From Bacteroidales bacterium (lineage in GTDB: Bacteria > Bacteroidota > Bacteroidia > Bacteroidales > UBA932): a stretch of 36,513 nucleotides of DNA. The DNA is taken from the NCBI GenBank assembly GCA_012728975.1, contig JAAYDZ010000044.1:1-36513 (forward strand), in the 5' to 3' direction. Position 1 is the first letter of the stretch. Every line of letters starts with the position of its first letter. The notes beneath the pieces are model-generated. The model was not told the origin of the DNA, ran no database searches, and worked only from the letters and a program-made list of their open reading frames with translations. A program made the translations under genes and the position numbers. This document shows positions 24,849 through 33,497 of this stretch, one piece after another.

Positions 24849-25535
24849 ATGAAGAAGTATTTTGCAGAAGCAATAGGTACAATGGTGCTTGTTCTTCTCG
24901 GCTGTGGTAGCGCAGTTTTTAATGGCGGCGTAGGTACCACCGCACAGGTTTTGACCATTTCTTTCGCATTCGGTCTTTCAGTTGTGGCAATGGCGTATGC
25001 TATCGGTTCCATTTCCGGATGCCATATCAACCCTGCTATCACTCTAGGTGCTATGCTTACAGGCAGAATGAAGACGGGTGAAGGTTTGAAGTATATGCTT
25101 GCCCAGATCATCGGGGCATTTGTAGGTTCAGCTCTTATTTTTGCACTTGTCCAAACCGGAGATAAGGATGCTGCATTGTATGCTACTACAACAGGGGCAA
25201 ATGCCGTTTCCAGTGCAGCTTCGGTAGGATCGGCACTAATTGCCGAGATTGTGGGTACATTTATATTTGTGCTTGTGGTCCTCGGTGTTACTGACTCGAA
25301 GAAGGGTAATCCTGCACTTGCAGGCCTGGCAATCGGTCTGACTCTAGTACTCATCCACATTGTGTTGATTCCAATTACCGGTACATCAGTCAACCCTGCC
25401 CGTAGTATTGCTCCGGCAATATTCGAGGGGGGACAGGCTCTCAAGGATCTTTGGATCTTCATAGTAGGTCCGTTTGTTGGTGCTGCACTTTCCGCAGTAG
25501 TTTGGGACGGCCTTGCCAAAGAACCTGCAAAGTAG
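24849..25535 (+). CDS. aqpZ: Aquaporin Z-type water channel
   Basis: Six-helix MIP-family channel of 228 residues in the inner membrane. The two NPA boxes are at 61-63 (HINPAIT) and 182-184 (SVNPARS). The selectivity-filter positions, aligned to E. coli AqpZ, are Phe41, His170, Thr179 and Arg185, the water-selective set, so glycerol transport is unlikely. It follows rnhA after 11 bases and is closed by a strong terminator. Confidence 0.93.
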   Translation: MKKYFAEAIGTMVLVLLGCGSAVFNGGVGTTAQVLTISFAFGLSVVAMAYAIGSISGCHINPAITLGAMLTGRMKTGEGLKYMLAQIIGAFVGSALIFALVQTGDKDAALYATTTGANAVSSAASVGSALIAEIVGTFIFVLVVLGVTDSKKGNPALAGLAIGLTLVLIHIVLIPITGTSVNPARSIAPAIFEGGQALKDLWIFIVGPFVGAALSAVVWDGLAKEPAK

Positions 25536-25557
25536 TTTATTACCACTAGTATAAATG

Positions 25558-25589
25558 ATTGAGGTCGGTTATCCGACCTCAATTTGTTT
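25558..25589 (+). terminator. Rho-independent terminator after aqpZ
   Basis: ATTGAGGTCGG at 25558-25568 pairs perfectly with CCGACCTCAAT at 25573-25583 around a TTAT loop, then a T-rich tail. This ends the pdxA-rnhA-aqpZ unit. Confidence 0.88.
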
Positions 25590-25673
25590 CTAATACTGTT
25601 TAGTCTCGCTAAAATGAATTTAATCTGCTCTAACCGCAAGCTATGACAAATGTTCGGATCGCTCTCTGTGTTA

Positions 25674-25704
25674 TTTGATATTACATCCAAAAAAGTTAAA
25701 TTTG
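25674..25704 (+). promoter_or_regulatory. Promoter of the racemase gene
   Basis: TTTG at 25674-25677 and TAAATTTG at 25697-25704 (matches TAnnTTTG) are spaced by 19 bases, a near-ideal Bacteroidales promoter, 23 bases before the ATG at 25728. The remaining sequence from 25590 holds no other feature that I can see. Confidence 0.72.
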
Positions 25705-25727
25705 TGGATTATTTGCTTTAAATTGTA

Positions 25728-26429
25728 ATGCAGAACAATGGTCTTACATTAGGAATCCTGGGAGGTATGGGTCCCGCTTCAACGGCGGAATTTATGAGAC
25801 TCCTTGCTGAAAAGGCTCCTGCGGATGTTGATCAAGAACATCCGCGAATGATAATCTATTCACATACGATCACTCCGGACAGGACAACTTTTCTTCTCGG
25901 AAAAGGACCGGACCCTAATGATTATATTAGGGAAGGGCTTGAAACTCTTATAAGCTGGGGAGTTGACCTTCTCGCAGTTACTTGCAATACAGCCCATTAT
26001 TTTATAGATAAATTTAGGGATGAACTTTCGGTACCTCTAATCCATATAATAGAGGAAACTATTAAAAAATCACAGGCGGTTTGCCCACAAGGTGCCTGGC
26101 TTACCGCTACTCTTGGAACTATGCGTACAGGCCTTTATCAAAAACATGCAGCTTCCTTCGGATATGATTTCAAACTCCCAACCGAAGAGATGCAGGTCGA
26201 AATCCACGACATTACAGATCAGGTTAAGGCCGGTAAACAGCGTGAGGCAGGTGAGAGATTCAAAAAGGTAGTGGAACAGCTTTGGGAAATTGAAAAACTC
26301 CCCGTCGTTGGTGCCTGTACCGAGATACCCATCGCTTACAGCCATACAGGATTGCCTGCTGAAATGGGCATTTCCTGTCTGGAGGCTCTTGCAGAGGGAT
26401 GTATCAGAGAACTTTATCGACCGCTCTGA
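25728..26429 (+). CDS. Aspartate/glutamate racemase-family protein
   Basis: A 233-residue cofactor-independent racemase fold. It begins LGILGGMGPASTAEFM, the family hallmark, and has both predicted catalytic cysteines: Cys in AVTCNTAHYF and Cys in VGACTEIPIAY. It probably interconverts L- and D-aspartate or another acidic amino acid, perhaps for the cell wall; substrate specificity cannot be read. It has its own strong promoter. The galactan genes follow after 45 bases, so read-through is possible, but no functional tie is evident. Confidence 0.87.
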   Translation: MQNNGLTLGILGGMGPASTAEFMRLLAEKAPADVDQEHPRMIIYSHTITPDRTTFLLGKGPDPNDYIREGLETLISWGVDLLAVTCNTAHYFIDKFRDELSVPLIHIIEETIKKSQAVCPQGAWLTATLGTMRTGLYQKHAASFGYDFKLPTEEMQVEIHDITDQVKAGKQREAGERFKKVVEQLWEIEKLPVVGACTEIPIAYSHTGLPAEMGISCLEALAEGCIRELYRPL

Positions 26430-26433
26430 TTAT

Positions 26434-26452
26434 GTTTGAAAGTACTTTGAAC
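26434..26452 (+). promoter_or_regulatory. Candidate palindromic operator before the galactan operon
   Basis: The 10-base perfect palindrome AAAGTACTTT (26439-26448) is flanked by GTTTG and GAAC, giving a partly symmetric 19-mer in the 45-base gap between the racemase stop and the GH53 ATG. No regulator gene is nearby. This could be a binding site or chance; a proper TAnnTTTG box is not seen in the gap. Confidence 0.3.
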
Positions 26453-26474
26453 CAGATATTTAGGATTAGAAATA

Positions 26475-27506
26475 ATGAGAAGAACCATAAAATATATCGT
26501 CTTAATGCTGATTATGCTGACGGCAGCTTCATGTGGTGATCCTAAACCCTCTCCGGGCCCTGATAATCTTTCAAAAGTCAAGTTTGCAAAGGGTGCTGAC
26601 GTTAGTTGGGTGACACAAATGGAAAGTGATGGGATTAAATTTTACAACTCACAAGGTGCTGAGATGGAATGCATGGCTCTGCTCAAAAGTTTGGGTATGA
26701 ATTCAATACGACTTCGCGTATGGGTAAATCCCATTGACGGCTGGAACGGTAAGGATGATCTTCTAGTCAAGGCAAAAAGAGCAAAGGCTCTCGGAATGCG
26801 CCTTATGATTGATTTCCACTATAGTGATAGCTGGGCTGATCCCGGAAAACAGAACAAACCTGCGGCCTGGGTTGATCTTCCTTATGAGGAGCTTAAAGGT
26901 GCCCTCGTAGCTCATACAATAGAGATACTGGAGGCACTCAAAGGGGCAGACATCTCTCCCGAATGGGTACAGGTAGGTAATGAAACATCCGATGGAATGC
27001 TTTGGGAAGATGGCCGCGCCTCTGTCAACATCAAGAAATACACTGACCTTCACAATGCCGGTTATAGAGCTGTCAAAGAGATCTTCCCAGATGCCAAAGT
27101 TATACTCCATATTGACAGAGGAGAAAATGGGACACATTACAATTGGCTTCTTGACGGTATGGCGCCCTATGCACCGCAGTATGATCTCATCGGAATGTCA
27201 CTCTATCCCGATCCGCGTAATTGGGAATATTTCAACGAGGCTTGTCTTGAAAATATGAAGGCGCTGATAAAGAAATATGGTAAGGATATAATGATATGTG
27301 AAGTGGGTATGAGTTGGGACGAGCCTGAAATCTGCAAAGGTTTTATTATAGACCTGATAGACAAAGCACTAGAAAAGACTGACGGTCGCTGTTTGGGCGT
27401 TTTCTATTGGGAACCGGAGGGATTTGTCAATTGGAGTCACTATACCAAAGCCGCATTTGACAATGGGGGCAGGCCTACCGTGGCACTTGATGCCTTTAGA
27501 GATTGA
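26475..27506 (+). CDS. GH53 endo-beta-1,4-galactanase, lipoprotein
   Basis: Cuts beta-1,4-galactan (pectic arabinogalactan I side chains). The 343 residues begin with a lipoprotein signal ending at Cys20 (LTAASC). The GH53 TIM-barrel has FAKGADVSWVTQME, MNSIRLRVWVNP, MIDFHYSDSWADPGKQ, the acid/base Glu170 in VQVGNETSDG and the nucleophile Glu276 in MICEVGMSW. All signature residues are intact and the length suits a single catalytic domain. It is first in an operon with GH2, galK and galM, giving a complete route from galactan to galactose-1-phosphate. Cell location is periplasm or surface; the residues after Cys20 give no clear export signal. Confidence 0.95.
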   Translation: MRRTIKYIVLMLIMLTAASCGDPKPSPGPDNLSKVKFAKGADVSWVTQMESDGIKFYNSQGAEMECMALLKSLGMNSIRLRVWVNPIDGWNGKDDLLVKAKRAKALGMRLMIDFHYSDSWADPGKQNKPAAWVDLPYEELKGALVAHTIEILEALKGADISPEWVQVGNETSDGMLWEDGRASVNIKKYTDLHNAGYRAVKEIFPDAKVILHIDRGENGTHYNWLLDGMAPYAPQYDLIGMSLYPDPRNWEYFNEACLENMKALIKKYGKDIMICEVGMSWDEPEICKGFIIDLIDKALEKTDGRCLGVFYWEPEGFVNWSHYTKAAFDNGGRPTVALDAFRD

Positions 27507-27527
27507 TATAGACCAATACTTATAGAT

Positions 27528-30029
27528 ATGAGAAAATACATTCCCCTTACATTAATGCTTTGCCTTTTCGCCGCCGTTTCCTGCCATAAAGTTAATCCGC
27601 GCAGTGAAATATTGTTGGAAGAGGGATGGAAGTTTTCCCTTGGGGATTTCGAGACCGCATTTGATCCCGCTTTTGACGACTATCAGTGGGATGAGGTGCG
27701 AATTCCACACGATTGGGCGATATATGGGCCTTTCGACAGGTCAAACGACCTACAGGTTAGAGAAGTAAAACAGAATGATGAAATCATTGTAACTGAGAGG
27801 ACCGGCAGGACCGGAGGGCTCCCTCATGTGGGGACCGGATGGTATCGCACAAAGTTTGACCTCCGCAGTTTTGACAAAGAGAGTCACTCAGTCTCCTTGC
27901 TTTTCGATGGTGCTATGAGTGGTGCTCAGGTTTGGGTTAATGGCACAAAAGTTATCAGCTGGCCATCGGGCTACAACTCCTTCCATTGTGATATTACCCA
28001 GTGGCTCAATGAAGATGGGACGAATAACTTTCTTGCCGTAAGACTCGAAAATCCTCCCAGCTCTTCGAGATGGTATCCGGGAGCAGGAATATATCGCAAT
28101 GTTCATTTAGTCAAAACCAAAAAAATTCATATTCCCATCTGGGGAACCTATATTACCACTCCTGAGGTCTCCCGTAAAAAAGCGGAGGTATCATTGCAAG
28201 TGGCAATTGAGGGTAGTAGTGATAAGGATTTGCGAATCGTAACTGAAATACGCAACCCGAAGGGTAAAAAAGTGGCTTACTCTGAAAGTCTTCTGGAAGA
28301 TGCAACAGCTCAGTCGGATACCGTTTTTATGAGATTTACTGTACGCAGACCAGAATTGTGGTCTCCGGAAACACCTGCGCTCTATAGTGCCGAAACTACT
28401 ATCTATGAAGGAGATCACATAACTGACAGTTATATCACCCGTTTTGGTATCCGTTCTGCCGAAGTGGTGAAGGGCAAAGGATTTTATCTCAACGGCGAGT
28501 TGCGCAAATTTAAGGGTGTTTGCAATCACCACGACCTTGGCCCTCTTGGGGCAGCTGTCAACAGATCAGCACTCAAGCATCAGTTGGAGATGCTTAAAGA
28601 TATGGGTTGCGATGCTATACGCACAGCTCATAATATGCCTGCTCCCGAGCTTGTGGAGCTGTGTGACGAGTTGGGTTTCATGATGATGGTTGAGGCTTTT
28701 GATGAATGGGATATTGCTAAGTGTGCAAATGGATATCATCGCTATTTTGAGGAATGGGCCGAGAAGGATATAGTTAACATGATTCGTAATTTCCGCAACA
28801 ATCCTAGTGTTGTAATGTGGAGTATCGGTAATGAGGTTCCTACACAGTGCGACGAGCAGGGATATAAGGTGGCTGCCTTTCTACAGGATATTTGTCACAG
28901 AGAAGATCCTACCCGTCTTGTCACCTGTGGCCTGGACCAACCGCAGTGTGTGCTGACCAATGGCTTTGCAGAGGTTATGGATGTTGTGGGAATTAATTAC
29001 TATACCGAGCTATACAAGAAGGCTTATGAAACTCTGCCTCAGGGCAATATCCTTGGCTCTGAAACCAGCTCTACAGTGAGTTCCAGAGGTGTTTATAAGA
29101 TTCCTGTCGAACTAAAGTACAGAGCGATGTATGATGACCACCAGTCCTCTTCCTACGATGTCGAGTATTGCCCGTGGTCCAATATTCCCGATATTGATTT
29201 TGCTCTTGCAGAGGATTTCGAATGGACTATGGGACAGTTTGTATGGACCGGATTTGACTATCTTGGCGAGCCGACTCCATATAATACGGATTCCTGGCCC
29301 AATCACAGTTCTCTTTTCGGTATAATCGATCTGGCATCTATTCCAAAAGACAGATATTATCTTTACCGTTCGCAATGGAACGAAGATGAGCATACGCTTC
29401 ATCTCTTACCCCACTGGAATTGGGATGGACATGAAGGAGAAACTATCCCCGTAATGTGTTATACCGATTTTCCTTCAGCCGAGCTTTTTGTCAATGGGGT
29501 ATCACAGGGCGTTGTCTCAAAAGGCACTTATACCATTACCGATGTCGATCTTTCGCAAATAGATAAAGATTCCCTTATGGCCAGATATCGGCTTATATGG
29601 CCGGATGTGGTCTATCAGCCGGGTGAAATAGAGGTTGTGGCTTACAATGAGAGAGGACGTGAACAGATGCGCAAACGTATTGTTACGGCCGGCGAACCTC
29701 ATTCGATAGTGCTTGAAGCCAACCGCGATAAGATTGAAGCAGACGGAAAGGATCTGGCTTATGTATATGTCAGTATAGTTGACAAGGATGGAAATCTTTG
29801 TCCAAATGCAACCAATGAGATACGCTTTGAAGTGAAAGGAGCCGGAGAATTTGTTGCAACTGCAAATGGCGACCCCACTTGCCTCTACCCATTCCAGGAG
29901 CCTGTAATGCCCGCTTTTAGCGGCCGTTTGACGGCAATTGTTACTTCTCATGACTATCGTGGCAGCATGTCGGTCAAAGCCTTTTCAGAGGGGCTTGAAC
30001 CGGCGCAAATTATAATCAAAGCAAATTAA
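27528..30029 (+). CDS. GH2 beta-galactosidase, lipoprotein
   Basis: Releases galactose from galacto-oligosaccharides made by the upstream GH53. The 833 residues start with a lipoprotein signal ending at Cys19 (FAAVSC). The sugar-binding jelly-roll follows (about 30-215, with IPHDWAIYGPF and RWYPGAGIYRNV), then an Ig-like domain (about 220-310). The TIM-barrel has RTAHNMP, the acid/base Glu436 in WSIGNEVP and the nucleophile Glu512 in ILGSETSS. C-terminal DUF4982 and Ig-like domains come last (about 630-830, including VVAYNERGRE). No acidic export signal follows the lipid Cys, so a periplasmic location is likely. The substrate is inferred from its neighbours; beta-galactosidase is the best fit. 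Confidence 0.92.
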   Translation: MRKYIPLTLMLCLFAAVSCHKVNPRSEILLEEGWKFSLGDFETAFDPAFDDYQWDEVRIPHDWAIYGPFDRSNDLQVREVKQNDEIIVTERTGRTGGLPHVGTGWYRTKFDLRSFDKESHSVSLLFDGAMSGAQVWVNGTKVISWPSGYNSFHCDITQWLNEDGTNNFLAVRLENPPSSSRWYPGAGIYRNVHLVKTKKIHIPIWGTYITTPEVSRKKAEVSLQVAIEGSSDKDLRIVTEIRNPKGKKVAYSESLLEDATAQSDTVFMRFTVRRPELWSPETPALYSAETTIYEGDHITDSYITRFGIRSAEVVKGKGFYLNGELRKFKGVCNHHDLGPLGAAVNRSALKHQLEMLKDMGCDAIRTAHNMPAPELVELCDELGFMMMVEAFDEWDIAKCANGYHRYFEEWAEKDIVNMIRNFRNNPSVVMWSIGNEVPTQCDEQGYKVAAFLQDICHREDPTRLVTCGLDQPQCVLTNGFAEVMDVVGINYYTELYKKAYETLPQGNILGSETSSTVSSRGVYKIPVELKYRAMYDDHQSSSYDVEYCPWSNIPDIDFALAEDFEWTMGQFVWTGFDYLGEPTPYNTDSWPNHSSLFGIIDLASIPKDRYYLYRSQWNEDEHTLHLLPHWNWDGHEGETIPVMCYTDFPSAELFVNGVSQGVVSKGTYTITDVDLSQIDKDSLMARYRLIWPDVVYQPGEIEVVAYNERGREQMRKRIVTAGEPHSIVLEANRDKIEADGKDLAYVYVSIVDKDGNLCPNATNEIRFEVKGAGEFVATANGDPTCLYPFQEPVMPAFSGRLTAIVTSHDYRGSMSVKAFSEGLEPAQIIIKAN

Positions 30030-30040
30030 GACAGACAACA

Positions 30041-31192
30041 ATGATAGATTCAGCAATTCTCAAAAAGAGTATAAAGGAGAAATTCGGTCATTCCGATTGT
30101 GCAATTTTTACCGCTCCCGGGCGTATCAATCTCATCGGCGAACATACCGACTATAACGGTGGCTTCGTTCTACCTGCATCCATAGACAAATGCATTTCCC
30201 TGGCAATTGTACCTAATGGTACCTATACCGTACATCTTTACTCTATCGATTATGATGAAAGTGTTTCATTTGATGTTGACAGTGAAAAACCCAAACAGCA
30301 ATGGGCCTGCTATGTTTATGGTGTAATACAGGAGATGAAGAAAAGGGGCGCTTCGCCGGGAGGGTTCGATGCCGTATTTGGGGGAGATGTTCCTCTCGGA
30401 GCGGGAATGTCCTCTTCAGCAGCCCTTGAGTCCGTTTTTGGTATTGCACTCAACACTCTTTTCAATCTTGGGTTTGACAAAAGAGAGTTGGCAAAGATAG
30501 GTCAGATGACGGAACACAATTATGTCGGTGTCCGCTGCGGTATTATGGATCAATTCGCCTCTCTTTTTGGCCAGGCCGGTAAGGTAATAAAGCTTGACTG
30601 CCGTTCGTTGGAATATGAACTTTTCCCTTTTGAGCCCCAAGGCATCAGGCTGGTGCTTATAGATACAATGGTCAAACATTCTCTCGCCTCTTCGGAGTAC
30701 AATGTGCGTCGTGCCCAGTGTGAGGCCGGTGTCGCTGTCATTGCGAAATACAAGGATGGCGTGGAGTTGCTCAGAGATGTTACCCTTGAAGAACTTGAAA
30801 CCCACAGGGCTGAAATGGATTCCGAGGTGTACATGAGATGTCACTTTGTGATTAGTGAAAATCAGCGTCTTTTGGAAGGCTGTGAGGATTTGTCAAAGGG
30901 TGATTATGAACTTTTTGGCCAAAAAATGTTTCGCACCCATGAAGGTTTGAGCAAAGAGTATGGAGTTAGTTGCGAGGAACTCGACTTTATTGTGGAGATT
31001 GCTCGTAGTGTGGATGGAGTTCTCGGTGCGAGAATGATGGGTGGCGGCTTTGGTGGCTGCGTTCTCGCAATGGTTAGGGATGAGAATCATGATGAGTATG
31101 TGGCAAAGGTTCGTGAAGCCTATCAGAAGCGCTTCGGCAAATATTCGCGCGTAATAGATGTTGTAATTTCAGATGGAGCAAGACAATGGTAA
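30041..31192 (+). CDS. galK: Galactokinase
   Basis: GHMP kinase that makes galactose-1-phosphate from alpha-galactose and ATP in the cytoplasm. The 383 residues contain the galactokinase signature PGRINLIGEHTDYNGG (26-41), the ATP-binding PLGAGMSSSAALE, and the third GHMP motif ARMMGGGFGGCVLAM near the C-terminus. It starts 11 bases after the GH2 stop and overlaps galM by 7 bases. galT and galE are not in this window. Confidence 0.97.
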   Translation: MIDSAILKKSIKEKFGHSDCAIFTAPGRINLIGEHTDYNGGFVLPASIDKCISLAIVPNGTYTVHLYSIDYDESVSFDVDSEKPKQQWACYVYGVIQEMKKRGASPGGFDAVFGGDVPLGAGMSSSAALESVFGIALNTLFNLGFDKRELAKIGQMTEHNYVGVRCGIMDQFASLFGQAGKVIKLDCRSLEYELFPFEPQGIRLVLIDTMVKHSLASSEYNVRRAQCEAGVAVIAKYKDGVELLRDVTLEELETHRAEMDSEVYMRCHFVISENQRLLEGCEDLSKGDYELFGQKMFRTHEGLSKEYGVSCEELDFIVEIARSVDGVLGARMMGGGFGGCVLAMVRDENHDEYVAKVREAYQKRFGKYSRVIDVVISDGARQW

Positions 31193-32205
31193 TTTCGGAT
31201 ATTAAATATTTTACACTTACCAACAGTAGTGGTGCAAGTGTCACCCTGAGCAATCTGGGTGCGGGTATAATCTCGGTCATCGTACCCGATAAGGAAGGCA
31301 ATATGGCCGATGTGGCTCTGGGCTACGCAAAACCCGAGGATTATTTCTGTGATGGTCCCTGTATGGGAAAGGTTCCCGGAAGATATTCTAACAGGATAGC
31401 TTTCGGCAAATTTTCCCTTTCGGGAAAAGAATATTCACTTTCAGTAAATAACGGTCCAAATCATCTCCACGGTGGAGAGGGAGAGGAGTGCTGGGCAAAT
31501 CGCATTTGGTTTGGCGTTCAGAATCGCAATGAGGTCTCCTTTGCTCTCGAAAGTCCGGATGGTGATGCCGGTTATCCCGGAAATGTAATGGCTGAGGTTA
31601 TTTACAGATGGGATGATGAATGTCGTCTTACAATCACATTCCGCGCAAAAAGCGATGCCGATACGGTCATCAATCTCACCAACCACGCCTATTTTAACCT
31701 TAAAGGGGAGGGCAGGGGAGATATAAAGGAGCATACTTTGCAACTTGAAGCCTCTAATTATCTTCCAACCGATGAAACCCTAATCCCGGAGGGCATACTT
31801 GCTTCGGTGGAAGGCACTCCGATGGACTTCAGGACTCCGGTCAAGATAGGGGAACATCTTTTTGATGACTTTCAGGCACTCCGCTATGGCAAAGGATATG
31901 ACAATTGCTGGGCGGTGGATGGATGGGAAAAAGGAGTGGTACGCAGAGTAGCCGAACTTGCAGAAGATACCACAGGCCGCAGGCTCATAGTCAGCACCGA
32001 TGCGCCGGGCATTCAGATTTATACCGGCAACTGGCTCAAAGGTAGCCCCAAACCCAAGAGCGGAGCGGAGTATGACGACTATGATGGAGTAGCACTCGAA
32101 TGTCAATCTTTTCCGGACTCTCCTAATCAGCCTGAGTTTCCTTCAACTTTGCTTTCTGCTGGTGAGATCAGAGAGAGAGTGATAGAATTTCATTTTACCA
32201 AATGA
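31186..32205 (+). CDS. galM: Aldose 1-epimerase (galactose mutarotase)
   Basis: Interconverts beta- and alpha-galactose so that GalK can act. The 339 residues form the galactose-mutarotase beta-sandwich, with GRYSNRIAFGKF, NGPNHLHGG, the catalytic-acid His167 in NLTNHAYFNLKG and the base Glu305 in VALECQSFPDSPN. There is no signal peptide, so it is cytoplasmic, fitting its neighbour GalK, with which it overlaps by 7 bases (start codon within the last codons of galK). Confidence 0.96.
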   Translation: MVISDIKYFTLTNSSGASVTLSNLGAGIISVIVPDKEGNMADVALGYAKPEDYFCDGPCMGKVPGRYSNRIAFGKFSLSGKEYSLSVNNGPNHLHGGEGEECWANRIWFGVQNRNEVSFALESPDGDAGYPGNVMAEVIYRWDDECRLTITFRAKSDADTVINLTNHAYFNLKGEGRGDIKEHTLQLEASNYLPTDETLIPEGILASVEGTPMDFRTPVKIGEHLFDDFQALRYGKGYDNCWAVDGWEKGVVRRVAELAEDTTGRRLIVSTDAPGIQIYTGNWLKGSPKPKSGAEYDDYDGVALECQSFPDSPNQPEFPSTLLSAGEIRERVIEFHFTK

Positions 32206-33443
32206 ACCTCAATTTCTTCATAGCGCGCAGGATTGGAACAAAAGGCTCCGGTAGGGGCAGAATGGGTATAATAAGCAACCGCATCGGTTCAATATCGGTA
32301 GCTGTCAGTATTGTTATTATGATAGTGGCGGTGGCCATCGTTGCGGGATTTAAATCGGAAATCCGCTCAAAAGCCACAGGTTTTATGGGTTCGGTAATGC
32401 TGGTGGCTCCTGGTGAATCCCCTATCAACGAACTTTATCCTCTGAGTGACTCTTTTTCCTATCATAAAGCCATTCTTGATCAGAAATATGTCAAAAGTGT
32501 GGACGGAGTGGTTTATTGTTCCGGAATGATCAAGAGTCATGATGATATCAACGGGCTTTACTTCAAAGGGGTGGATTCACTCTATAATCTTTCCTTTTTT
32601 GAAAATTGCCTTTATGAAGGAGAATTGCCTGACTACAGCGGAAGAATCTCAAATGATGTGCTTATCTCACGCCGTCTAGCCTCCCGTCTAGGCTGCTCTA
32701 CCGGTGATGATCTTATCACTTATTTCATAAAAGATGAGGTTAAAGTTAGGAGATTCCGTATTTGCGGCCTCTATAATGCTCAACTTGAAGATTTGGACAT
32801 GACTATGGCCTTGGTGGACAAACGCCACGCGCAACGCATCAACGGATGGAATAAGAATCAGGTTTCTTCATTTGAAATAGCCATAGATCCGGAAACAGAT
32901 ATCAAACAGGCCAATGCCGAAATTGAGGAGATACTCTACGTAAACTCCACTGATGAAGATGATGCGATGTTTACTATGCCCCTCACACGCATTCTCGGCA
33001 ATCTTTTTGACTGGCTGGCTCTGCTGGATCTCAATATGCTGATGGTGTTGTTACTGATGATGGTTGTGGCAGGCTTCAACATGATATCTGCGATTTTGAT
33101 TATTCTGTTTGAAAAGATATCGATGATAGGATTGCTCAAATCCCTCGGTATGCGCAATAAAAATATAAGCAACATATTCATGCTGAAAGCCGTATCAATT
33201 GTAGGAAAAGGAATGATCTGGGGAAATATTATTGGCCTGTTACTTTGTTTCCTCCAATGGAAATTCAAAATCATCAAACTCAATCCCACCAATTATTTCG
33301 TAAGTTATGTGCCGATAAAAATCTCTTTTGTGGATATTTTATTGCTCAATCTCATTTCGGCAGTAGTGATCATACTAATTATCTCAATATCCACGCTATT
33401 CATAAGCCGTGTAAGCCCGGATAAAACTATGCGGGTGAATTAA
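32202..33443 (+). CDS. LolC/LolE-like (FtsX-fold) ABC transporter permease
   Basis: A 413-residue inner-membrane permease. An N-terminal FFIARRI segment precedes TM1 (about 27-50), which is followed by a large periplasmic MacB-PCD-like domain (about 55-270) and three C-terminal membrane helices (about 275-405) around SMIGLLKSLGMRNKNISNIF, the FtsX/LolC coupling region. It probably takes part in moving lipoproteins to the outer membrane. No ATPase gene is adjacent. The ATG overlaps the galM stop (ATGA), so it is translated with the galactose genes although it has no evident sugar role. Confidence 0.85.
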   Translation: MNLNFFIARRIGTKGSGRGRMGIISNRIGSISVAVSIVIMIVAVAIVAGFKSEIRSKATGFMGSVMLVAPGESPINELYPLSDSFSYHKAILDQKYVKSVDGVVYCSGMIKSHDDINGLYFKGVDSLYNLSFFENCLYEGELPDYSGRISNDVLISRRLASRLGCSTGDDLITYFIKDEVKVRRFRICGLYNAQLEDLDMTMALVDKRHAQRINGWNKNQVSSFEIAIDPETDIKQANAEIEEILYVNSTDEDDAMFTMPLTRILGNLFDWLALLDLNMLMVLLLMMVVAGFNMISAILIILFEKISMIGLLKSLGMRNKNISNIFMLKAVSIVGKGMIWGNIIGLLLCFLQWKFKIIKLNPTNYFVSYVPIKISFVDILLLNLISAVVIILIISISTLFISRVSPDKTMRVN

Positions 33444-33445
33444 TT

Positions 33446-33497
33446 CGCACCACGCAAAACCCCGCACCCCGTAACGCGCAACTCGCATCCCGGAACT
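33446..33497. repeat. Degenerate heptanucleotide tandem repeat in a convergent gap
   Basis: Seven units of the general form CGCAMCC can be laid end to end: CGCACCA, CGCAAAACCC (3 bases longer), CGCACCC, CGTAACG, CGCAACT, CGCATCC and CGGAACT. It is markedly richer in C and G than its surroundings and fills the whole gap between the permease stop and the stop of the convergent transglycosylase gene (33496). It forms no strong hairpin, so it is not a standard terminator. Confidence 0.6.

Noticed and set aside
24824-25690. 288-codon open frame on the minus strand opposite aqpZ
   Set aside because: Its low-complexity, Pro/Thr/Ser-rich translation mirrors the hydrophobic aquaporin codons, and it has no recognisable domain; it is an antisense shadow that also runs through a terminator.
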